From the NCBI RefSeq assembly GCF_023197165.1, contig NZ_JALPRD010000004.1:248001-312000 (forward strand): a stretch of 64,000 nucleotides of DNA. Direction: 5' to 3'. The notes under the pieces were generated by a model. It was not told the DNA's origin, made no database searches, and saw nothing but the letters and a program-made list of their open reading frames with translations. The position numbers and the translations under genes were made by a program. This DNA comes from Sphingopyxis sp. MSC1_008. Its GTDB lineage: Bacteria; Pseudomonadota; Alphaproteobacteria; Sphingomonadales; Sphingomonadaceae. Below are positions 42,884 to 51,233 of the stretch, piece after piece. The stretch's first letter is position 1, and each line of letters starts with the position of its first letter.

Positions 42884-44392
42884 TCAGGGAGCCGCGGGCG
42901 CGGCCCACGTCTTGATCGCCGCCGCCATCGCCGCCGCCTTCACCTTTTCCTCGACCGGCGCCAGCCGCGCCGCGTGGGGTTTGGCCCCGATGACCAGATA
43001 ATTGGTCGGCGGGGTCGTCACCGCGGGCCAGCGCGCCGCGCCCTTGCCATTGGGATCGCCGGTGGTGGCAAAGCGCACCCAATAATCGCCCATCTGCTTC
43101 GACACCTTCAGATCCTCGGCGTCCCAGCGATGTTCGGCCGCCTTGTTCCCGAACAGATATTCGAGCTCGCCGCCATGGTCGGTCCCTGCCGCGGTCGCGC
43201 GCTGGTCGACGGGAACCTGATCGAAATAATAGGCGAAGGCCTTGTTGCCCGTTGCCGCATGCTGGTCGGCGACCGCGATGGAGGGCAGGACAAAGCCGAG
43301 CCCTTCGGCCAGATCGACCGCGGCCGCATCGGGCGCCTTGCCCGTCAGCGCGATATAGCCGGCATGGAGTTCGGGAAAGGCGCTGCCCAGCACCATCTTC
43401 GCGGTCGCCTCGGTCATACCGCCGAGACTCGATTCATTCGAATTCGAGCCGATGATCAGCGGGATGCGCGTCTGCTTGTTCTTGTAGAAAGCCTCGCCCG
43501 GGCTCATCGTCACAACCTTGCCGTCGATAAAGGGGAAGGCGCGCGCCTTGATAATCTCGGCCACCGGAATCGCGCGAAGCTGCGCGGCAGTTGCATCTTT
43601 CAGCCCGAGGTCGTCGGTGAATTTCTGGCCGAGCATCTCGGCATTGATCGCGCCGCCGCGGATCGGCGCCAGCACGGTGCTGCCCGAGCCCGACTGCGAC
43701 GCCGCCTTGTGGAACAATCCCGTCGCGGCCGGCGATCCCATCAATATCTGCACCGCCCCCGCACCCGCGGATTCGCCGAATATCATCACATTGCCAGGAT
43801 CGCCGCCGAACCCGGCGATGTTGCGCTTCACCCATTCGAGTGACGCAATCTGGTCCATCACGCCGAAATTGCCGAGCTTTCCGTCCGGATCTTCGCGCGT
43901 CAGCGCCGGATGCGCAAAATAGCCGAGCCGGCCGAGGCGATAGTTCATCGTGACGACCACCGCGCCGCGCGCGGCGAGCCCCGATCCCTCGTACAGCGGC
44001 ACGCCCGCCGCGCCAAAGACGAAGCCGCCGCCGTGCATGAACACCATCACCGGATATTTGCCGGGCTTTTTGGGCCGCCAGACGTTGAGGAACAGGCAAT
44101 CCTCGCTCTGCGCGCCAACCTGCGCCCAGGCTTCGGTGCGAACGGGCTGCGGACAGGCGTTGCCATAGACCTTCGCCTCGCGCACGCCATTCCAGGCAAG
44201 GGCGCGTTCGGGCGCCTTCCAGCGCAGCGGGCCGACCGGCGGCGCGGCGTAGGGAATGCCCTTGAATGAAATGACTTCGGTATCCGCCGCGCCAGCGACC
44301 GTACCGGCATCGGTCGCGACCGAGGTCTGCGCCAAAACGGGCGTCGCCAACGACGCTCCGACCAGCAACCCGAAAAGCATGCGCCTCATCAT
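42884..44392 (-). CDS. Exported type-B carboxylesterase
   Basis: The 502-residue protein has a signal peptide (MMRRMLFGLLVGASLATPVLA-Q), the family signature SEDCLFLNVW at about residue 96, the oxyanion motif FMHGGGFVFG and the nucleophile elbow FGESAGAGA with Ser208. GGGAGAT precedes the tandem ATGATG start. It is periplasmic or secreted and heads an operon with the Tat-exported GH1 enzyme. Ester-decorated glycosides are therefore natural candidate substrates. A 50-base inverted repeat lies 126-175 bases upstream. Confidence 0.9.
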   Translation of the reverse strand: MMRRMLFGLLVGASLATPVLAQTSVATDAGTVAGAADTEVISFKGIPYAAPPVGPLRWKAPERALAWNGVREAKVYGNACPQPVRTEAWAQVGAQSEDCLFLNVWRPKKPGKYPVMVFMHGGGFVFGAAGVPLYEGSGLAARGAVVVTMNYRLGRLGYFAHPALTREDPDGKLGNFGVMDQIASLEWVKRNIAGFGGDPGNVMIFGESAGAGAVQILMGSPAATGLFHKAASQSGSGSTVLAPIRGGAINAEMLGQKFTDDLGLKDATAAQLRAIPVAEIIKARAFPFIDGKVVTMSPGEAFYKNKQTRIPLIIGSNSNESSLGGMTEATAKMVLGSAFPELHAGYIALTGKAPDAAAVDLAEGLGFVLPSIAVADQHAATGNKAFAYYFDQVPVDQRATAAGTDHGGELEYLFGNKAAEHRWDAEDLKVSKQMGDYWVRFATTGDPNGKGAARWPAVTTPPTNYLVIGAKPHAARLAPVEEKVKAAAMAAAIKTWAAPAAP

Positions 44393-44517
44393 CCATCTCC
44401 CATCGTCGGATCTGATCCACGCATTTGTTGCGCGGCCGTCCTTTGCCGGTTCCCCGATCGATGCGCTGGTGAAAGCGCCTGCGGCGAAAAACCAGAGGCA
44501 TCGTGCAACAGGCTCTG

Positions 44518-44567
44518 CCGTCCGTCAATACATTCATTAAATAATGAATGAATATGTTGATGGACGG
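44518..44567. promoter_or_regulatory. 50-base inverted repeat with a perfect AT-rich core
   Basis: The core CATTCATTA-AA-TAATGAATG (44531-44550) is a perfect inverted repeat with nine-base arms. Flanking CCGTCC at 44518-44523 pairs with GGACGG at 44562-44567, with partial TCAA/TTGA pairing between. It lies upstream of the carboxylesterase-GH1 operon and could bind a dimeric regulator; no copy was noticed elsewhere. Confidence 0.5.
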
Positions 44568-44880
44568 CTTACTTGGGCTTGACAGCGCTTGGGCACCGCT
44601 GATCCGATATTGATGCGATCGGACAAGCGGATAGATTCATTAAGCAATTAATATATGGATCAGCAGCATTCGGCGGCGTCGGGCCAACTTCTCGACGTCC
44701 ATCGGGGCGCGCGGGTATGGCGGGGATGTTGCGATGAGCTTCTGACACGCCGCGGCGGGATCGAACCGCCTCTCTCCACCCTCGCAACGTGTTTCGGGGT
44801 CCGCCTTGGCCCGCCCCCTTTTTTTGCCGGTCGTTCGGACCCTGCCAATCATAATCCTCTTGATCTATCGTCCCAACCAT

Positions 44881-44894
44881 TGTTATCGATGTCA
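44881..44894. promoter_or_regulatory. LacI-type operator, copy 1 (before HSL esterase)
   Basis: TGTTATCGATGTCA, inside the 18-mer ATTGTTATCGATGTCATT that recurs exactly at 56769-56786. It lies 19 bases before the esterase start, where binding would block initiation. The central CG and half-site symmetry fit LacI/GalR proteins; the gene for one lies 950 bases downstream. Confidence 0.75.
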
Positions 44895-44913
44895 TTTGAA
44901 AGAGAGGATGACG

Positions 44914-45819
44914 ATGCTCGATCCCGATATTCTCGCCCACGTCGGCACGCCGCCCGAGATGCCGCCGTTGACCGCGGAACTGGTTGCGTTGCTCCGCGCC
45001 AATATGGCGATGATGGCCGCGGCGATGCCGGGCGCCGACATCGATCATGTCGAGGATTTCGATGCCGACGGCGTCCCGGTTCGCCTCTATCGTCCGTCAT
45101 CCGGCACCCCCCTGCCGCTGCTCGTCTTCCTGCACGGCGGCGGGTGGATGTTCGGGGACCTCGAGACGCATGACGCGATGACGCGTCACCTTGCCGCAGC
45201 GAGCGGCTGCGCGGTGCTGGCTGTCGGTTATCGTTTGGCGCCCGAACATAAATTCCCGGCCGGGCTCGACGATGCGATGACCGCGCTCGACTGGGCGCGT
45301 CGCTCGGCGTCATCGCTCGGTTGCGATCCCGCGCGCATCGCTCTTGGCGGCGAGAGCGCCGGCGGCAATCTGACCGCCGCCGTTACATTGCGGCTGCGCG
45401 CCGAAGGCAAGGCGCAGCCCCTGTTCCAGTTGCTGATTCATCCCGCGACCGACATGGGCTTCTCGCTTCCTTCGTTCGCGGAAGTCGGGGCGCCCGGCCT
45501 GTCGAAAACCTATCTCGATGGATGCCGTGAATTTTACCTCGGCGATATCGCGCCTTCGGATCCGCTTGCATCGCCGCTTCGCGCCGAGCGGCACGACGGC
45601 CTGGCCCGGGCTATCGTCCTGACCGCGTCCGAAGATCCGTTGCGCGACGATGGCGAATATTATGCCGCGGCGCTGGTCCGGGCGGGGGTCGAAACGCTCG
45701 CATGCCGCCTGCCCGGCCTGCCGCACGGCTTCCAGTTCCTGCCGATCACGATTCCGGCGGTCGCGGCAGCCAATGACTTGATAGGCGGGCTGGTTCGCCG
45801 CTACTTCGCGATAAATTGA
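44914..45819 (+). CDS. HSL-family esterase (cytoplasmic)
   Basis: The 301-residue protein is a hormone-sensitive-lipase type alpha/beta hydrolase. HGGGW at residues 74-78 forms the oxyanion hole, GGESAGG gives the nucleophile Ser148, ASEDPLRDDG supplies the Asp and LPHGFQF the His. No signal peptide is present. The ATG at 44914 is preferred (AGAGAGG seven bases before); an ATG at 44908 is alternative. It is followed 25 bases later by the LacI regulator gene, so regulator and esterase are one operon under the operator at 44881. Members act on short- to medium-chain esters. Confidence 0.88.
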   Translation: MLDPDILAHVGTPPEMPPLTAELVALLRANMAMMAAAMPGADIDHVEDFDADGVPVRLYRPSSGTPLPLLVFLHGGGWMFGDLETHDAMTRHLAAASGCAVLAVGYRLAPEHKFPAGLDDAMTALDWARRSASSLGCDPARIALGGESAGGNLTAAVTLRLRAEGKAQPLFQLLIHPATDMGFSLPSFAEVGAPGLSKTYLDGCREFYLGDIAPSDPLASPLRAERHDGLARAIVLTASEDPLRDDGEYYAAALVRAGVETLACRLPGLPHGFQFLPITIPAVAAANDLIGGLVRRYFAIN

Positions 45820-45844
45820 AGCCGTATTCGGGGGACGTTCGGGA

Positions 45845-46843
45845 ATGAGCAAGATTGGCGATGGCGAACGGCCGACCATGGGGATGGTCGCCACGCTGGC
45901 CGGTGTCTCGACGATCACCGTTTCGCGCGCGCTGCGCGGCAGCGACCTCGTGCGCCCCGAAGTCCGCAAACGGATCGTCCAGATCGCCAACCAGGTCGGT
46001 TACCGGATGAACGTCGCGGCGCGCAGCCTTCGAACGCGCGAATCGCGCACGATCGCGGTCGTTCTCGACCAGTATGCCCACGAGAATCAGTCTCACGCCG
46101 ATCCGTTGCTTCTTGCACTCATCGGCGGGTTGCTCGAAACGCTGACGCCGGCGAATTACTCCACGCTTCTGACCACGCACGAGCATTTTCTTTCGTCGGG
46201 CGCGGTCGGCGCCGACGGCGCGATCATCGTCGGCCAGGGGGAAAATGCGCATCGGTTGCGGCAAGTCGCCGCACTCAATCTGCCGATCGTCGCTTGGGGC
46301 GAACCCGTGCCCGGGGTGAATGTGAAAGTCGTCGGAAGCGACAATCAGATGGGCGGCCGGCTCGCCGCCGAGCATCTGATTGCGCGTGGACGCTCACGCC
46401 TGCTGTTTCTGGGCGACACGAAGCATCCCGAGGTTGCCGCGCGGCTTGCCGGCTTCCGCGAAGCGCTTGCGGCGAGCGAGGCAATGCTCGTCGGGGCGTT
46501 CCCCTGCCCCTTCACCCCCGAAGGCGCCGCCGACGCCGTGCGAGCCGCGCTCGACGACGGCAAAATCTTTGACGGGATCTTCGCGGCCAGCGATTTCATC
46601 GCAGCAGGGGCCTGCGACGCGCTGATCGAGCGCGACATCGCGGTCCCGCACGATGTCGCCATCGTTGGCTTTGACGACGCGCCGGTCGCCAGCGTCCACC
46701 GGCCCGCGATCACGACGATCCGGCAGGATGGCGTCGCGGCGGGCCGTGCGCTCGGCACCGCGATCGTCAATATGGTCGAGGCGAAGGTCGCCGAAGCCCC
46801 CGCCGCGCTGCCGGTCGAACTGGTGGTGCGCGAGACCAGCTGA
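45845..46843 (+). CDS. LacI/GalR-family transcription regulator
   Basis: The 332-residue repressor has an N-terminal helix-turn-helix with hinge (about residues 10-65: MVATLAGVSTITVSRALRG, RVR-type PEVRKRIVQIANQVGYRMN) and a periplasmic-binding-like sugar domain with FDGIFAASDFIAAGACDAL, PHDVAIVGFDDAPVASVHRPAITTI. It should bind a sugar-like effector. Four copies of a CG-centred palindrome lie before the four transcription units around it (44881, 47805, 47871, 56771), so it is the probable local controller, including of its own operon. An effector such as trehalose, glucose or their derivative would fit the regulon, but is unproven. Confidence 0.92.
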   Translation: MSKIGDGERPTMGMVATLAGVSTITVSRALRGSDLVRPEVRKRIVQIANQVGYRMNVAARSLRTRESRTIAVVLDQYAHENQSHADPLLLALIGGLLETLTPANYSTLLTTHEHFLSSGAVGADGAIIVGQGENAHRLRQVAALNLPIVAWGEPVPGVNVKVVGSDNQMGGRLAAEHLIARGRSRLLFLGDTKHPEVAARLAGFREALAASEAMLVGAFPCPFTPEGAADAVRAALDDGKIFDGIFAASDFIAAGACDALIERDIAVPHDVAIVGFDDAPVASVHRPAITTIRQDGVAAGRALGTAIVNMVEAKVAEAPAALPVELVVRETS

Positions 46844-46856
46844 CCTTGCGCGGGTC

Positions 46857-47792
46857 TCAGCGAAGATGCTTGCGAAAGAATCGCGCCACTATGTCATAGG
46901 TTTCGCGCGATTCGGGCAGGTCCACGTCCATGTGGTGCGCGTGCCAGAGGCCGTCGAACAGCACGAAGCTGGCATCGACGCCCGCCGCCAGTAGCCGTCG
47001 GTGCATCACCGATACGGCGCTTGCCGCAAAATCGCGCATCGCGGTGACGAGCAGCGTCGGCGGGAAGTGCGCGAGGCAGCCCGGATGGCGGCCCGGGAGC
47101 ACCAGCGGATCGTTGGCGTCGGCCCTCGCAAAATAGGCGAAATCCTCCATCTTCGGCAGGGCGCCGCCCTGCTGCGCCAGCTTCGGGTCGAGAATCTGCG
47201 CAGCGAGCACCGAGTCGCCATCGAACTCCAGCCCGGCGCCGTGGAACAGGGCAATCGCGCCCGGCACCGGTAGCTGTTCGGCGGCGATGCGGGCAACGGC
47301 CTCGGACGCCAGCATCGCACCTGCCGAACAGCCGAAGATGCCGATGCTGCCCGGCTCCTGCGTTTCGAGAAGCGCCGTATAGACGGCCAATATGTCGTCG
47401 ACCGCAGCCGGAAAGATATGGTCGGGCGCCATACGATAATCGACGGCAATGACACGCGCGTCGGCGACGGCGGCGATCGGCACCGCCTCGAGCAGCGCGC
47501 CGGCGCCGTCGCCCCACATGAAGCCCCCGCCATGAAGGCAGATCAGCGTCATAGGCGATTTGACACCCCCCGCCGGCGCGACGTCGTGGATCCCGACCCC
47601 CGCCAATTCGCCTTCGACAATCGTGACGGCGTATCGATCGAGCGCCTTCGCGAGCAGCCCGCGATTATAGACATCGTAAAATTCGCGCAGTTCGGCGAGG
47701 TCCGTAGGAGGCACTGGTGCCTTGGCATGTTCAAGGAAAAGCGCCTTCGCCTCATCGCTTACCCAAGCGGCGAATTGTCCCGCGTCCGTCAT
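46857..47792 (-). CDS. HSL-family esterase (cytoplasmic), GCSAG type
   Basis: The 311-residue hydrolase has HGGGF at residues 87-91, the elbow GIFGCSAGAM with Ser156, and the downstream FDGLWHAHHMD for the His. A cysteine replaces the more usual Glu/Thr/Asp before the nucleophile. No signal peptide is seen. The ATG at 47792 has GAGGG upstream; an ATG at 47822 would sit inside the operator and is unlikely. It converges with the LacI gene (13 bases between stops) and is divergent from the TonB receptor. It is one of four HSL-type enzymes in this island. Confidence 0.85.
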   Translation of the reverse strand: MTDAGQFAAWVSDEAKALFLEHAKAPVPPTDLAELREFYDVYNRGLLAKALDRYAVTIVEGELAGVGIHDVAPAGGVKSPMTLICLHGGGFMWGDGAGALLEAVPIAAVADARVIAVDYRMAPDHIFPAAVDDILAVYTALLETQEPGSIGIFGCSAGAMLASEAVARIAAEQLPVPGAIALFHGAGLEFDGDSVLAAQILDPKLAQQGGALPKMEDFAYFARADANDPLVLPGRHPGCLAHFPPTLLVTAMRDFAASAVSVMHRRLLAAGVDASFVLFDGLWHAHHMDVDLPESRETYDIVARFFRKHLR

Positions 47793-47804
47793 TTCGCCCT
47801 CATC

Positions 47805-47818
47805 TGTTATCGATATCA
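47805..47818. promoter_or_regulatory. LacI-type operator, copy 2 (before the second HSL esterase)
   Basis: TGTTATCGATATCA differs from the other copies at one position. It lies 12 bases upstream of the esterase start on the minus strand. Its centre is 66 bases from that of copy 3, so one tetramer or two dimers could hold both divergent promoters. Confidence 0.72.
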
Positions 47819-47870
47819 ACATATCCGCAGCAACTTAGCATAAGAGGCTTTTTGCGATAAGCAAGCTCAT

Positions 47871-47884
47871 TGACATCGATAACA
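47871..47884. promoter_or_regulatory. LacI-type operator, copy 3 (before the TonB receptor operon)
   Basis: TGACATCGATAACA is the exact reverse complement of copy 1. It lies 55 bases before the receptor start, in the right place to overlap the promoter of the receptor, esterase, trehalase and ligase operon. Confidence 0.75.
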
Positions 47885-47939
47885 TTTTGCTTCATTTCGG
47901 AGTCGGACCGGACGAAACCGGCTGTCCTTTGGGAGGGAA

Positions 47940-50252
47940 ATGATGATTTCGATGCGTTCCGCCATTCTCGTTGCGCTGGCGAGCAGCGCGAGCCTGCTGC
48001 CCTCCGCGGCCTTCGCGCAGACAGAAACGCCGGCCGCCGATCAAGCCGACCCGTCGGCCGACGAAGGCGCCGGCCTCAATGACATCATCGTCACCGCACG
48101 CCGCCGCGAAGAGAAGCTGCAGGACGTGCCGATCGCCGTGACGGCCTTCACCGACGAGGCGCTTGAGCAGAGGGGCGTGACCGACCGCACCTCGCTCGCC
48201 GACAACACCCCCTCGCTGTTCACGATCAGCGGCGGTTACCCGCGCGAATTCGCCTATTTCGCGCTGCGCGGCCAGGGGCCGGCATTCGGCTCGACTCCGG
48301 GCGTGGTCAATTATTTCGCCGAAGTGCCAAACAGCGTGAACGTCGACGGCCGCGTCGGCACCTATTTCGACATGGCCAATATCCAGGTGCTGGCGGGGCC
48401 GCAGGGCACCTTGTTCGGCAAGAATGCGACGGGCGGCAATATTCTGTTCGAACCGGTCAAACCGAAGGATGAATTCGAGGGCTATGTCCGCGTTCAGCTC
48501 GGCAATTATAACGACCGCCGGATCGAGGGCGCTCTCAACACACCGATCGTCCCCGGTCGCGTAATGCTGCGCATCGCTGGCGAAGTCGGGCGCCGCGATG
48601 GCTATACCAAGGATGTCGGTCCCTTCTTCGAAGGCAAGGATTACGACAATCTTTCATATGAAAGCTTCCGCTTCGGCCTGACCTTGCAACCGACCGACAA
48701 CATCGAACTCTATACGATGCTGCGCTATTATCATTCGGACACCAATGGCGGCGGCACGGTTCTCGGCGCCTACAATCCTGCCGCAGGCTTCGACGCCACC
48801 GCGCTGGGGCTGGGGTTCCTTCCCGTGGCGGCCTTCTATCCGGGCGTGCTGACCGCGGTTGCCGAACAGCAGGCACGCGGGCCGCGCCGCGTCTCCTATG
48901 ATCTCGACCAGTTTTCGGAGACGAAATATTGGCAGGTGATCAACCAGGCGTCGGTGCAGCTGAGCGACAATATCAAGCTGCGCAATATCATCAGCTATTC
49001 CGAGCTGCGCACGATTTACGGCTATGATTATGACGCTATGCCCTTCCCAATCGCGGGCCAGCGCGGGCGCATCCCGACCGTCGCCCCCAATTTCTTCACC
49101 GAGGAACTGCAGCTTCAGGGCACCTTGTTCGACGATGCGGTCGATTTCTCGGTCGGCGGCTATCTCGACCGGCAGAGCTGGTCCGACCCGGCGGGGATCG
49201 AGGTCTATACCTTCTTCCCGATCGGCACGCTGATCCCGACGATCTCGGGCTTCTTCACGCAGACGAACAAGAGCGAGGCGGTGTTCGGGCAGGCGACGGT
49301 CGATCTCGGCAAGCTGTCGGGCGCGCTCACCGGGCTCAGCGTGACGGGCGGCCTGCGCTATACCTGGGAGCATAGCTTCACCGCGCAGACGATCGGCGGT
49401 CCGCCCACGGTCTCTGGTTCGGTCGACAGCGATTATCCGAGCTACACCGCGACGCTCGACTATGATGTGACCCCCGGCGTCCACGTCTATGTCACCGCGC
49501 GCGACGCGTATAAGTCGGGCGGCGTCAACGGGCCGGTGCCGGTCGATTCGGAGTTCCGCACCTACAAGCCCGAACGGCTTTCCGACATCGAGGTCGGGCT
49601 GAAGTCGCAATTCTCGCTCGGCAATGTCGATGTCCGCGCCAATGTCGCCGCCTATCGCGGCATCTACGACAATATCCAGCGCACGACGGCGGAGGTGGTC
49701 GAAACGCCGGGCGGTACGATCCCGCTCAATGTCACGCGCAGCGCGGCGAAGGGCAAGATCCAGGGCGTCGAGGTGAACCTCGCGGTCATGCCGGTGCAGG
49801 GGCTGACGCTGAACGGCAGCTATTCCTACATCGACGCGCGTTATACCGAGGTCGCCGACGCGAGCGCCGGCGCGATCCTGAACGGCGCGCCCTTCCCCTA
49901 TACGCCCAAGCATAAATTCTCGGTCGGCGGCTCGTACGAGACGTCGCTGGGCGGCGCGGGCGATCTGGTGCTGGCGGTGAACTATGCCCGGCAGTCCAAG
50001 GTTTCGACCGCGCAGACCAATTCGTCCTTCTATAACTTCCTGCCCGCCTATGGGCTGCTCAACGGCAGCATCGGGCTGAAGGACATCGGCGGGCGCCCGA
50101 TCGACGTGACGCTGTTCGCCAACAACATCACCAACGAGGCGAAACCCGTCGGGGTGCTCGACCAATATGCGCAGTCGTCGGGCATGGTTGGCCTGACCTA
50201 CTCCGAACCGCGGATGTATGGCGTGCGCATCGGCTATCGGTTCGGGAGCTAA
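47940..50252 (+). CDS. TonB-dependent outer-membrane receptor of the LacI regulon
   Basis: The 770-residue receptor has a signal peptide ending AAFA-Q, a TonB-box-like stretch (LNDIIVTARRREE), the plug motif IQVLAGPQGTLFGKNATGG and a long barrel. The protein ends YRFGS, so the terminal residue is not the usual aromatic, although Phe lies two positions earlier. GGAGGG precedes the ATGATG start. It heads a plus-strand operon with an HSL esterase (3-base gap), trehalase and CoA ligase. The ligand is therefore probably a sugar ester or glycolipid. The LacI-type operator at 47871 precedes it. Confidence 0.92.
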   Translation: MMISMRSAILVALASSASLLPSAAFAQTETPAADQADPSADEGAGLNDIIVTARRREEKLQDVPIAVTAFTDEALEQRGVTDRTSLADNTPSLFTISGGYPREFAYFALRGQGPAFGSTPGVVNYFAEVPNSVNVDGRVGTYFDMANIQVLAGPQGTLFGKNATGGNILFEPVKPKDEFEGYVRVQLGNYNDRRIEGALNTPIVPGRVMLRIAGEVGRRDGYTKDVGPFFEGKDYDNLSYESFRFGLTLQPTDNIELYTMLRYYHSDTNGGGTVLGAYNPAAGFDATALGLGFLPVAAFYPGVLTAVAEQQARGPRRVSYDLDQFSETKYWQVINQASVQLSDNIKLRNIISYSELRTIYGYDYDAMPFPIAGQRGRIPTVAPNFFTEELQLQGTLFDDAVDFSVGGYLDRQSWSDPAGIEVYTFFPIGTLIPTISGFFTQTNKSEAVFGQATVDLGKLSGALTGLSVTGGLRYTWEHSFTAQTIGGPPTVSGSVDSDYPSYTATLDYDVTPGVHVYVTARDAYKSGGVNGPVPVDSEFRTYKPERLSDIEVGLKSQFSLGNVDVRANVAAYRGIYDNIQRTTAEVVETPGGTIPLNVTRSAAKGKIQGVEVNLAVMPVQGLTLNGSYSYIDARYTEVADASAGAILNGAPFPYTPKHKFSVGGSYETSLGGAGDLVLAVNYARQSKVSTAQTNSSFYNFLPAYGLLNGSIGLKDIGGRPIDVTLFANNITNEAKPVGVLDQYAQSSGMVGLTYSEPRMYGVRIGYRFGS

Positions 50253-50255
50253 GCC

Positions 50256-51215
50256 ATGGGAGCCAGCCCGGGCAGCGAAATGCCGCCCTTCGCCCCGACC
50301 GTGAGCGAAGAGGCGCGCGCCGCGATGACGCAAATGCTCAAAATCGGTTCGGCACCCGAAATGACGGCGAAGCTGATGCGCAACGCGATCACGCGAAAGG
50401 CGGTACGCGCCGCGGCGGCCAATCATCTGAAGCCGATGAACAAGAGCCGCGCGAAGCGGTTCGATGTCGAGGTCAGCAAAGGCACGGTCGCCGGTGTCCC
50501 GGTGAAGTTCGTGCGGCACCGCGGGAGCGATGCCGCGGACAAACGGCTGCTGATCAATTTCCACGGCGGCGGCTTCATGGTCGATTCGGGGTCAGAGACC
50601 GAGACCATCCCGATTGCCGGACTGACCGGAATCCCGATCGTCACCGTCATGTACCGCATGGCGCCCGAGCATCCGTTCCCCGCTGCGGTCGACGACGCGC
50701 TGGCCGTCTATCGCGACGCCTTGGGGCAGCGGCCGCCGGCGTTGATCGGCATCTATGGCACCTCCGCGGGCGCGGTCCTGACGGCGCAGCTTCTAGCGCG
50801 GATCAAGGCCGAAGGTCTGCCGATGCCCGCAGCCGCCGGCGTCTTTTCAGGGTCGGGCGACCTTGCGCTCGTGAGCGATTGCGAAGCCTTCCTGCCGTCG
50901 ATCATGGGGTCGCGCAGCGCTCCCGACACCTTGGCCGACTATAGCGCGGGCACCGAACGAACCGCCCCCCTGCTGTCGCCCATCTATGGCGACCTGTCGG
51001 GACTGCCGCCGACGATGCTGATGACCAGTACGCGCGACCAGCTGCTCAGTCAGACCGTCCGGCTCCACCTGGCGCTACGGAAGGCGGGGGTTGCCGCCGA
51101 TCTGATGGTTTATGAGGGCATGCTGCATGCGTTCTGGGCCTATATGGAATGCCCGGAAACCGACGATGCGCTCGCCGCGCAGGCCGATTTCTTCAGCCAT
51201 CACCTGGCTAGCTGA
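50256..51215 (+). CDS. HSL-family esterase (cytoplasmic), GTSAG type
   Basis: The 319-residue hydrolase has HGGGF at residues 103-107, YRMAPEHPFPAAVDDAL, the elbow IYGTSAGA with Ser170, TSTRDQLL for the Asp and EGMLHAFWAYM for the His. There is no signal peptide. It closely resembles the exported esterase at 54491 (both share SGSxTETIPIA and APEHPxPAA phrases), which suggests duplication into periplasmic and cytoplasmic versions. It lies three bases after the TonB receptor stop and shortly before the trehalase. Confidence 0.88.
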   Translation: MGASPGSEMPPFAPTVSEEARAAMTQMLKIGSAPEMTAKLMRNAITRKAVRAAAANHLKPMNKSRAKRFDVEVSKGTVAGVPVKFVRHRGSDAADKRLLINFHGGGFMVDSGSETETIPIAGLTGIPIVTVMYRMAPEHPFPAAVDDALAVYRDALGQRPPALIGIYGTSAGAVLTAQLLARIKAEGLPMPAAAGVFSGSGDLALVSDCEAFLPSIMGSRSAPDTLADYSAGTERTAPLLSPIYGDLSGLPPTMLMTSTRDQLLSQTVRLHLALRKAGVAADLMVYEGMLHAFWAYMECPETDDALAAQADFFSHHLAS

Positions 51216-51233
51216 CCGTTGTTCGGTTCAACC

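Larger units (their letters stand above)
44393..44913. promoter_or_regulatory. Divergent control region between carboxylesterase and HSL esterase operons
   Basis: These 521 bases hold no gene I can support. Two regulatory-looking elements sit in it and are listed separately: a 50-base AT-rich inverted repeat at 44518-44567 on the carboxylesterase side, and a LacI-type operator at 44881-44894 on the HSL esterase side. The stretch 44650-44860 is GC-rich and open in several frames, but none begins with a ribosome-binding site. Confidence 0.5.

Noticed and set aside
44754..44770. A tRNA T-arm-like sequence (GGCGG-TTCGATC-CCGCC on the minus strand)
   Set aside because: No matching acceptor stem, anticodon arm or D arm can be built around it, so it is neither a tRNA nor a supportable attachment site.
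48654..50564. A 636-codon minus-strand frame
   Set aside because: It is antisense to a TonB receptor with intact signal peptide, plug motif and ribosome-binding site.
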